Assembly (NCBI GenBank): GCA_030610725.1
Contig: JAUWRE010000089.1
Location: forward strand, 1 to 5,385
Length of the DNA: 5,385 nucleotides
Origin: Candidatus Aerophobota bacterium
GTDB lineage: Bacteria; Aerophobota; Aerophobia; Aerophobales; AE-B3A
Direction of reading: 5' to 3'
Shown here: piece after piece, positions 1-4,410 of the stretch
How positions within the stretch are numbered: position 1 is the stretch's first letter
Layout of the letters: every line of letters begins with the position of its first letter
Notes under the pieces: model-generated
The model's input: only the letters and a program-made list of their open reading frames with translations
Database searches by the model: none
What the model was told of the DNA's origin: nothing
Translations under genes and position numbers: made by a program

Positions 1-113
1 AGCAATATTTCAAGGCGGATTTTAAGAAAATATATAAAATGCTTCTTCTCCCAGTTGCTTTTGTTGTCCTGATAGCTCTGGTAATAGTTCTTATAAACCA
101 ACTCTGGAATTAG
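1..113 (+). CDS. C-terminal fragment of a membrane protein, cut by left edge
   Basis: Frame 3 is open from the window edge (first full codon at 3) to a TAG at 111-113, giving 36 visible residues. They read as a short hydrophilic, lysine-rich stretch (visible residues 1-12, including FKKIYK), then an unbroken hydrophobic helix of about 19 residues (about 13-31, rich in Leu, Val and Ile), then the short tail NQLWN. The basic residues before the helix suggest, by the positive-inside rule, that the N-terminal side is cytoplasmic and the short tail faces outward. The other two plus-strand frames are interrupted by stops over the same stretch. It is transcribed toward the minus-strand operon, so the two transcription units converge across 114-420. 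I do not recognise the family. It could be the anchor of a larger protein or a small single-helix protein whose start lies outside the window; the in-frame ATG at 39 would leave almost no protein, so it is unlikely to be the start. Confidence 0.55.
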   Translation, partial: QYFKADFKKIYKMLLLPVAFVVLIALVIVLINQLWN

Positions 114-144
114 AAATCCCCAGGGAGGGCCGAAGGACAATCTC

Positions 145-172
145 GTATTGCGTATATGGTATATGGTATCTC
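145..172. repeat. Heptamer array, four units
   Basis: Four adjacent 7-bp units in phase: GTATTGC (145-151), GTATATG (152-158), GTATATG (159-165) and GTATCTC (166-172). All share GTAT in the first four positions. The same words recur at 246-252 and 4251-4285. Confidence 0.75.
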
Positions 173-182
173 GAAAAAACCG

Positions 183-213
183 AGATTGCTTCGGTAGGCG
201 CCTCGCAATGACA
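183..213 (-). repeat. Short dispersed element with TGTCATTG and CGAAGCAATCT ends
   Basis: Read on the minus strand from 213 down to 183, this 31-bp element begins TGTCATTGCGAG and ends CGAAGCAATCT. A related 30-bp copy lies on the plus strand at 4349-4378, with the same ends and a different middle; a more degenerate copy lies at 4312-4343. Internally the element holds the pairing words ATTGC (185-189) and GCAAT (205-209) and the perfect 8-bp palindrome AGGCGCCT (196-203), so it could fold into a small hairpin. Words of this type are, from general knowledge, common in the intergenic DNA of many bacteria. No transposase is attached. It is best seen as a degenerate REP-like or miniature element. 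Confidence 0.65.
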
Positions 214-231
214 GAAAGGAATATATGTTCA

Positions 232-329
232 CTATTGCGTATGTCGTATTGCGCAATACGCATCACGCACGACAGAGCTGGTGAATCGTATTTCGTGAAT
301 CCTATCTCGATGCTAGATGCTCGATACTC
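232..329. repeat. Long heptamer-phased array, about 14 units
   Basis: Starting at 232 the sequence divides into consecutive 7-bp units without a phase break: CTATTGC, GTATGTC, GTATTGC, GCAATAC, GCATCAC, GCACGAC, AGAGCTG, GTGAATC, GTATTTC, GTGAATC, CTATCTC, GATGCTA, GATGCTC, GATACTC. Most begin with G and end with C, while the central bases drift from one unit to the next. GTGAATC occurs twice (281-287 and 295-301). The arrangement resembles the heptanucleotide short tandem repeats (STRR) known from cyanobacteria in period only; the words are not being equated. Confidence 0.65.
245..260. repeat. Perfect 16-bp palindrome inside the heptamer array
   Basis: CGTATTGCGCAATACG at 245-260 equals its own reverse complement. 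It forms where a GTATTGC unit (246-252) meets its inverse GCAATAC (253-259), so it marks a switch of orientation within the array. It could extrude as a cruciform or bind a dimeric protein, but since it is explained by the repeat structure there is no independent reason to call it an operator. Confidence 0.7.
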
Positions 330-371
330 GTCTTTAGTTTTCTCTTTTATCTTTTGCGAGAATCGAGTATC
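323..371. repeat. 8-bp inverted repeat with 33-nt spacer
   Basis: GATACTCG (323-330) is repeated as its exact reverse complement CGAGTATC (364-371). The left arm is the last unit of the long heptamer array. The loop is long and no T-run follows on either strand, so I do not call it an intrinsic terminator. Confidence 0.5.
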
Positions 372-401
372 CAGAGCTTGAACTTCTTTTTCTTGTTTGC
401 G

Positions 402-429
402 ATTCACTATTCACCATTCACTATTCACG
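402..429. repeat. Tandem heptamer ATTCACN, four copies, overlapping the GltD-like stop codon
   Basis: Four contiguous units occupy this span: ATTCACT (402-408), ATTCACC (409-415), ATTCACT (416-422) and ATTCACG (423-429), differing only at the seventh base. On the minus strand the unit reads NGTGAAT, the same word as GTGAATC at 281-287 and 295-301. The array runs into the 3' end of the GltD-like gene: stop codon (421-423), GAA (424-426) and CGT (427-429) all lie inside it. Confidence 0.85.
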
Positions 430-1812
430 ATTTAGGTACTCATCTATACCCCGAGCGGCTTTCTTTCCCGCCCCCATAGCGGCAATCACTGTAGCAGCAC
501 CAGTGACAATATCTCCGCCAGCAAAAATCTGAGGAATACTACTCTGGCCAGTCTCCTCATTTATCTGAATATAACCTCTATGGTTTAGTTTCAAATCAGG
601 AGTAGTCTGGGCAAGTAGAGGGTTAGCTCCCTGACCGATTGCCACTACTACTGTATCAATGCCCATAATAAATTCAGAGCCTTTTATGGGGATAGGTCTC
701 CTCCTGCCACTCTCATCAGGTTCTCCCAGCTTCATCTGGATGCACTTAACCCGGGTTAACTGGTTTTCTTTATTCCCTAAAAATGCTAAAGGAGCAGTTA
801 AAAAATGAAACTTCACCCCTTCTTCCTCAGCATTCTCTGCTTCTTCCTGGCGAGCAGGCATTTCCTTTTTGGACCTTCGGTAAATAATATCGACTTCCTC
901 TGCTCCCAGTCTCAAGGCTACCCGAGCCGAATCCATAGCCACATTACCCCCTCCTATTACCCCTACTCTCCTTCCAATCTTAACTGGCGTGTCGTATTGG
1001 GGAAATTGATAGGCTTTCATCAGGTTAACCCGGGTGAGAAATTCACTAGCCGAATAGACCCCATCCAGATTCTCTCCTGGTATATTTAAGAAATGGGGAA
1101 GTCCTGCTCCTATTCCTATAAAAATGGCAGAAAACCCTTCTTTTATAAGGTCATCAATAGTGAAAGTTTTCCCTATTAATACATTTGGGTGCATTCTTAC
1201 CCCTAACTTTTCAATATTGCTTATTTCTACCTCAAGGACACTCTTAGGAAGTCTAAACTCAGGTATACCGTATCGTAGAACTCCGCCTGAACTATGTAGA
1301 GCCTCAAAAACAGTAACTTCATAACCCAGTTTAACTAAATCTGCCGCTGCGGTAAGTCCCGCTGGACCAGAACCCACCACAGCCACCTTAATGGCTGAAG
1401 AAGAGGAAGTGCCACATCTATTTGGGGCGCTCTCATTCATTTCCCAATCGGCTGCAAACCTCTCCAGCCTTCCAATAGCTACCGACTCACCCTTTTGGGA
1501 CCTTACACACTTGATCTCACACTGGCTCTCCTGAGGACAGACCCTTCCGCAAACAGCAGGAAGATTATTCTTTTCCTTAATTTTATCAATAGAAGCTTGA
1601 AAGTTTCCTTCTTGAATACATTTTATAAAGGCGGGGATATCAATCTCCACCGGACAACCTTTTATGCAGGGAGATTTCTTACACTGAAGACACCTCTTTG
1701 CTTCTTCCATAGCCTCCCTGGCAGAATAACCAGAAGCTACCTCATTAAAGTTCCTTGTTCTTTCCTTAGGGTCCTGTTTGTGCATTTCAACTTTGCTGGT
1801 TCTATCAGACAT
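421..1812 (-). CDS. gltD: GltD/NfnB-like NAD(P)H oxidoreductase, FAD and Fe-S
   Basis: This 463-residue protein belongs to the family of the glutamate synthase small subunit, the single-chain GltA type, and the large subunit of NADH-dependent ferredoxin:NADP oxidoreductase (NfnB) or sulfide dehydrogenase (SudA). Such proteins pass electrons between NAD(P)H, FAD and Fe-S clusters in the cytoplasm. Eight N-terminal cysteines in two groups (41, 44, 49, 53 and 88, 92, 98, 102) match the two 4Fe-4S sites. The FAD-binding VVGSGPAGL is at 145-153 with the ribose-binding Glu at 170; the second nucleotide fold VIGGGN is at 285-290, followed by YRRS at 311-314, whose arginines favour NADPH. FAGGD (430-434) closes the FAD site. 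Length is normal. The ATG is supported by AAGGAGT five bases upstream. The gene is last in its operon, 14 nt after the iron alcohol dehydrogenase. No GltB or NfnA/SudB partner is visible, so the reaction is uncertain; the symbol is family level. The final codons and stop lie in a heptamer repeat. Confidence 0.9.
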   Translation of the reverse strand: MSDRTSKVEMHKQDPKERTRNFNEVASGYSAREAMEEAKRCLQCKKSPCIKGCPVEIDIPAFIKCIQEGNFQASIDKIKEKNNLPAVCGRVCPQESQCEIKCVRSQKGESVAIGRLERFAADWEMNESAPNRCGTSSSSAIKVAVVGSGPAGLTAAADLVKLGYEVTVFEALHSSGGVLRYGIPEFRLPKSVLEVEISNIEKLGVRMHPNVLIGKTFTIDDLIKEGFSAIFIGIGAGLPHFLNIPGENLDGVYSASEFLTRVNLMKAYQFPQYDTPVKIGRRVGVIGGGNVAMDSARVALRLGAEEVDIIYRRSKKEMPARQEEAENAEEEGVKFHFLTAPLAFLGNKENQLTRVKCIQMKLGEPDESGRRRPIPIKGSEFIMGIDTVVVAIGQGANPLLAQTTPDLKLNHRGYIQINEETGQSSIPQIFAGGDIVTGAATVIAAMGAGKKAARGIDEYLNRE

Positions 1813-1817
1813 ATAAG

Positions 1818-1824
1818 ACTCCTT
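1818..1824 (-). promoter_or_regulatory. Ribosome binding site AAGGAGT for the GltD-like gene
   Basis: On the minus strand AAGGAGT is followed by five bases (CTTAT) and the ATG at 1812. The site fills much of the 14-nt gap behind the alcohol dehydrogenase stop codon (1827-1829), which supports co-transcription and independent initiation. Confidence 0.85.
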
Positions 1825-1826
1825 TT

Positions 1827-2945
1827 TTAAATAATCAACTTAAGAATTCCCCTTAAATCCTCATCACTAACTTCTCTTGGGTTCTTACTCATGCTATTGC
1901 TTCTGGATTCAGCAATAATGCCGGGAAAATCAGCTTCGCTAATCCGGTAATTTTTGAAATCAAGAGGAAGATTGACCTTCTCTAATAATCTCTTGATAGA
2001 AGAAGGTATATCCTCTACTTTTCTTATTCCTATTTTTTCTGCTATCTGTTTGAATTTGTCACCCTTGGCCCTTAAATTGAAACCTATTATGTAAGGCAAA
2101 AGAACAGCACAGGCAAGCCCATGGGGAACATTAAAGCGTGCTCCTATGGGATGAGCCAGTCCATGAACAGCTCCCAGGCCAGAATTAGAAAAAGCCATCC
2201 CTGAAAGTAGACTTGCCAGAGCCATTCTCTCCCTGACCTCTGTATCACCACCATTTTGTACAGCCTCAGGTAAGCTATGATAAATAATTTCAATGGCTCT
2301 AAGAGCTAAGCTATCGCTTACAGGATTTGAAGTTTTACTAACATAGGATTCAAGGGCCTGAGTAAAAGCATCCATCCCTGTGTAGGCAGTTATCTGAGCA
2401 GGAAGAGAAAGAGTTAGTTCTGGGTCAATTAAAGCAACTTTGGCTATCATAAAAGGACTGCGGATGCTTTTCTTGATGACCTTGTTTCTATCAGTAAGGA
2501 CAGAATTATTAGTAATCTCTGCCCCGGTGCCAGCAGTTGTGGGAAGAGCCATGAAAGGCAATCCCTCCTTCTTGATTTCTTTGCCGCTATGGTATTCCCA
2601 GACTGTTCCGGGCTGCCTGGCTAGCGAAGCAATAGCTTTCGCTACGTCTAGAGTGCTTCCTCCTCCCAGCCCTACTATTATATCGCACTTCTCTTCTTGA
2701 AGAAATTTGACTCCTTCATCAACCGTTTTCAGAGAGGGGTCGTGCTCTACCCTGTCAAAAAGAGAGAATTCAATCCTGGCTAGCTCCATAACAGCGGCAA
2801 TTTTATCCAGAATGCCACTCTTACCTATAGCCGATTTTCCAGTGACCAACAAGGCTTTCTCGCCCCAACATTTAACCTCTGGACCTAACTGTTCAAGTGT
2901 ACCTCTGCCAAAAATGATTTTTATTGGATACATAAGAGTAAACAA
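1827..2945 (-). CDS. Iron-type (group III) alcohol dehydrogenase
   Basis: This 372-residue cytoplasmic protein is a member of the iron-containing alcohol dehydrogenase superfamily, which interconverts alcohols and aldehydes or ketones with NAD(P)(H). Relatives include lactaldehyde reductase (FucO), 1,3-propanediol and butanol dehydrogenases. The nucleotide-binding GGGSTLD is at 94-100 and PTTAGTGAE at 135-143. Metal-site residues in the FucO pattern are Asp192, His261 and His275; the position of the fourth ligand, normally His four residues after the Asp, is Gln196. The second conserved His of HGLAHP is kept (His265). The C-terminal SNSMSKNPREVSDEDL (349-364) is typical of the family, and length is normal. 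I chose the TTG at 2945 because AGGAGG sits five bases upstream; the ATG at 2933 has no Shine-Dalgarno sequence at a usable distance. The gene precedes the GltD-like gene by 14 nt and follows the zinc dehydrogenase after a 247-nt repeat-bearing spacer. The substrate cannot be told; aldehyde reduction or polyol oxidation fits the neighbours. Confidence 0.92.
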   Translation of the reverse strand: MFTLMYPIKIIFGRGTLEQLGPEVKCWGEKALLVTGKSAIGKSGILDKIAAVMELARIEFSLFDRVEHDPSLKTVDEGVKFLQEEKCDIIVGLGGGSTLDVAKAIASLARQPGTVWEYHSGKEIKKEGLPFMALPTTAGTGAEITNNSVLTDRNKVIKKSIRSPFMIAKVALIDPELTLSLPAQITAYTGMDAFTQALESYVSKTSNPVSDSLALRAIEIIYHSLPEAVQNGGDTEVRERMALASLLSGMAFSNSGLGAVHGLAHPIGARFNVPHGLACAVLLPYIIGFNLRAKGDKFKQIAEKIGIRKVEDIPSSIKRLLEKVNLPLDFKNYRISEADFPGIIAESRSNSMSKNPREVSDEDLRGILKLII

Positions 2946-2950
2946 TATAG

Positions 2951-2956
2951 CCTCCT
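2951..2956 (-). promoter_or_regulatory. Ribosome binding site AGGAGG deciding a TTG start
   Basis: On the minus strand AGGAGG is separated by CTATA from the TTG at 2945. Relative to the downstream ATG at 2933 it would be 17 bases away, too far. It therefore selects the TTG as start, adding four residues to the iron alcohol dehydrogenase. Confidence 0.75.
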
Positions 2957-2966
2957 CTTTCTTTAG

Positions 2967-2994
2967 GTATAGCGGATAGCGTAGAGCGTATACA
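2967..2994. repeat. Heptamer array, four units, upstream of iron alcohol dehydrogenase
   Basis: Four in-phase 7-bp units: GTATAGC (2967-2973), GGATAGC (2974-2980), GTAGAGC (2981-2987) and GTATACA (2988-2994). They lie about 10 bases upstream of the ribosome binding site of the alcohol dehydrogenase, so they would be in its mRNA leader if transcription starts further upstream or reads through. Confidence 0.6.
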
Positions 2995-3041
2995 AAAAAC
3001 CTAGACTCCAGAGCGCGTCGAGATATCCTGGAACGTAAATT

Positions 3042-3107
3042 GTGAGTGATTAATTAGTGAGTGGTGAGTTAAATTAACCATTTAACTAAATTAACCAGTT
3101 AACTAAA
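3042..3107. repeat. GTGAGT words and 17-bp tandem repeat
   Basis: The left part holds the words GTGAGTG (3042-3048 and 3057-3063) and GTGAGTT (3064-3070). The right part is a tandem pair of 17 bp, TTAACCATTTAACTAAA (3074-3090) and TTAACCAGTTAACTAAA (3091-3107), with one difference. AGTTAAAT (3067-3074) and ATTTAACT (3080-3087) form a perfect 8-bp inverted repeat around a 5-nt loop. All of this lies in the spacer between the two minus-strand dehydrogenase genes and would fall in the leader of the iron alcohol dehydrogenase mRNA. The hairpin is AT-only apart from one pair and is not followed by a T-run. Confidence 0.7.
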
Positions 3108-3140
3108 AACACTATAAAATTGAGAACAGGGCTCGTCCTA

Positions 3141-3169
3141 TTTATATATATATTTTTCCAGAAAGGCAA
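3141..3169 (-). promoter_or_regulatory. Candidate sigma-70 promoter for the alcohol dehydrogenase and GltD-like genes
   Basis: On the minus strand TTGCCT (3164-3169) is followed after exactly 17 bases by TATAAA (3141-3146), matching the -35 and -10 consensus at 4 of 6 and 5 of 6 positions. It lies just beyond the stop codon of the upstream zinc dehydrogenase (3193-3195) and would give a leader of about 190 nt. The -10 is part of a run of alternating TA, which lowers its weight, since TA runs match the -10 by chance. Confidence 0.35.
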
Positions 3170-3192
3170 GGACATCGTGAGGGTGGGAGGGA

Positions 3193-4233
3193 CTACACCG
3201 GATTAACTATTACCTTTAATCCCTGATGTCCCTCAGCTACCTTAAAGGCCTCTTTAATTTTATCTAAACTGAAATGGTGACTAATAAAATCTTTGCCTTT
3301 AACTGCACCTCTGGATAGAAGCTCTAGGGCAATTTTATGGTGTCGGGGAACACTTCCGTGTGAGCCTAAAACAAAGCACTCTTTGTAGTGAATGAGATTA
3401 CTATCTATCTTTATCTTCCTAGACCCCGGCGCTAAACCTCCAAAGAAGTTTACTCTACCCCGATGTCCCACTATTTCCAGGGCCTCTTCCTGAGCAGAAG
3501 GATTAGCGCAGGCGACCATTACTACATCTGCTCCTTCTCCTCTGGTCTCTTCCATAACTCGCTCCACGAAATTCTCCTCTAAGCTGGAAATAAAAGTATC
3601 GGCAGAGAATTTCCTGGCAATCTTCAATCTCTCTTTAGACCTTTGAGAAAGAATAATTCTACCTGCCCCTATGTTTCTGGCTAGCTCAACCAGCATTAAA
3701 CCAATGGGCCCAGCTCCAATGATAACCACAGTATCGCCCACCTTTAGATTAGCCAGCTCATAACCATTGAGAGAGCAGGCTAAGGGTTCAGCCAAAGAAG
3801 CCTCATCAAAGCTTAAGTTCTCAGGTATCTTATGCAGGGGTCCATATTTAACAGTAGTCTCATTAATATGGATATATTCGGCAAAACCACCGGGAAACTG
3901 ATACCCGATAGCATAATTTATAGGACAATTATTCCCCAAACCATTCTTGCAGAACTTACAGACTCCACAAGGAACATCTGCTCCTAAAGCAATCCTATCC
4001 CCTAATCTAAAAGTACCTATTCCTTTCCCTACCTCTACAACCTCTCCGGCAATCTCATGCCCGATTATCTGAGGAGGTTCAACTCTAGGATTTCCCTGGT
4101 GGTAGATTCTAATGTCAGAGCCGCAAACTGCACAAGACCGTATCTTAACTAACATCTCTCCTTTTTTAACAGGAGGAGTGCTCACCTCTTTTACCACTAT
4201 CTTTTCTAGATGTTCTAGAACTGCTGCTTTCAC
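3193..4233 (-). CDS. Zinc-dependent dehydrogenase, sorbitol/L-iditol 2-dehydrogenase-like
   Basis: This 346-residue cytoplasmic enzyme is a zinc-binding medium-chain dehydrogenase, the superfamily of sorbitol, L-iditol, threonine and alcohol dehydrogenases, which oxidise a secondary or primary hydroxyl with NAD(P)+. Catalytic zinc residues are Cys37 (CAVCGSD, 34-40), His59 and Glu60 (GHE) and Glu149 (AEP). The structural zinc loop is Cys89, Cys92, Cys95 and Cys103. The Rossmann fold starts at GAGPIGLM (173-180). At the end of its second strand, where NAD-specific relatives have Asp or Glu, it reads LSQRSKER (195-202), so NADP or mixed use is possible. Length is normal and the protein complete. 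The start is GTG at 4233, with AAGGAGT five bases upstream. It lies 177 nt after the GatD-like gene and before the iron alcohol dehydrogenase on the same strand. The sequence best resembles polyol dehydrogenases, but threonine or other alcohol dehydrogenase activity cannot be excluded. Confidence 0.9.
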   Translation of the reverse strand: MKAAVLEHLEKIVVKEVSTPPVKKGEMLVKIRSCAVCGSDIRIYHQGNPRVEPPQIIGHEIAGEVVEVGKGIGTFRLGDRIALGADVPCGVCKFCKNGLGNNCPINYAIGYQFPGGFAEYIHINETTVKYGPLHKIPENLSFDEASLAEPLACSLNGYELANLKVGDTVVIIGAGPIGLMLVELARNIGAGRIILSQRSKERLKIARKFSADTFISSLEENFVERVMEETRGEGADVVMVACANPSAQEEALEIVGHRGRVNFFGGLAPGSRKIKIDSNLIHYKECFVLGSHGSVPRHHKIALELLSRGAVKGKDFISHHFSLDKIKEAFKVAEGHQGLKVIVNPV

Positions 4234-4238
4234 TTAAT

Positions 4239-4245
4239 ACTCCTT
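4239..4245 (-). promoter_or_regulatory. Ribosome binding site AAGGAGT deciding a GTG start
   Basis: AAGGAGT on the minus strand, then ATTAA, then GTG at 4233. It fixes the GTG as the start of the sorbitol-dehydrogenase-like gene; no ATG lies at a comparable position. Confidence 0.8.
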
Positions 4246-4250
4246 AAGTC

Positions 4251-4292
4251 GTATATCGTATTGCGTGATGCGTATTGCGTATATCGTGTCTC
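4251..4292. repeat. Heptamer array, six units
   Basis: Six in-phase 7-bp units: GTATATC (4251-4257), GTATTGC (4258-4264), GTGATGC (4265-4271), GTATTGC (4272-4278), GTATATC (4279-4285) and GTGTCTC (4286-4292). The unit order is nearly symmetrical around GTGATGC. The 18 bases at 4262-4279 match the reverse complement of 252-269 exactly, and the 14 bases at 4271-4284 match 144-157 directly. Confidence 0.8.
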
Positions 4293-4311
4293 TCACATCC
4301 TTCACTATTTC

Positions 4312-4378
4312 TGTCATTACGAGAAGATACGAAGTACAATTCGTCGCCTGTCATTGTGAGACAAAGTCGAAGCAATCT
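4312..4378 (+). repeat. Two degenerate copies of the TGTCATT...CGAAG element
   Basis: TGTCATTACGAG begins at 4312 and TGTCATTGTGAG at 4349. The second copy (4349-4378) ends in CGAAGCAATCT and is the better match to the inverted copy at 183-213. The first (about 4312-4343) keeps CGAAG and ACAAT in degraded form. They are in direct orientation, 37 bp apart. No coding capacity is attached. Confidence 0.6.
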
Positions 4379-4410
4379 AATGACAATAAAACAAACTTTG
4401 CAATTTTTTC

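Larger units (their letters stand above)
114..420. repeat. Repeat-filled convergent intergenic region
   Basis: This 307-nt stretch lies between the stop codon of the plus-strand membrane protein and the stop codon of the minus-strand GltD-like gene. I see no gene in it. It is made largely of short degenerate words, most of them in 7-bp steps, interrupted by one copy of a roughly 31-bp element (183-213); these are listed separately. The open frame across 148-381 is a translation of repeats. No convincing GC-rich stem followed by a T-run was found for either converging gene, although several small palindromes are present. Confidence 0.75.
4234..4410. repeat. Repeat-filled spacer between the two zinc dehydrogenase genes
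   Basis: This 177-nt gap contains only the ribosome binding site of the downstream gene, a heptamer array (4251-4292) and two degenerate copies of the TGTCATT element (4312-4378). I could not find a credible -35/-10 pair or an intrinsic terminator on the minus strand, so read-through from the GatD-like gene is possible. Confidence 0.6.

Noticed and set aside
245..260. Operator for a dimeric regulator at the 16-bp palindrome
   Set aside because: The palindrome is fully explained by a heptamer unit meeting its own inverse, lies between convergent genes rather than upstream of one, and no regulator gene is in the window.
148..381. Open frame on the plus strand across the convergent spacer
   Set aside because: It is a translation of the heptamer arrays and the TGTCATT element, has no ribosome binding site, and shows no protein-like pattern. 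Similar spurious proteins arise wherever such repeats are open.
145..429. CRISPR array
   Set aside because: The repeated units are 7 bp, degenerate and contiguous, with no long conserved repeat or uniform spacers, and no cas gene is present.
2994..3032. Possible intrinsic terminator on the minus strand (TCCAG/CTGGA stem then a six-T run)
   Set aside because: The stem is only 5 bp with a 16-nt loop, and seven bases separate it from the T-run, so it does not meet the usual form. It also lies upstream of the alcohol dehydrogenase start.
4234..4410. Promoter for the sorbitol-dehydrogenase-like gene
   Set aside because: I looked for -35/-10 pairs on the minus strand and found only poorly spaced or weak matches within repeats, so none is reported.
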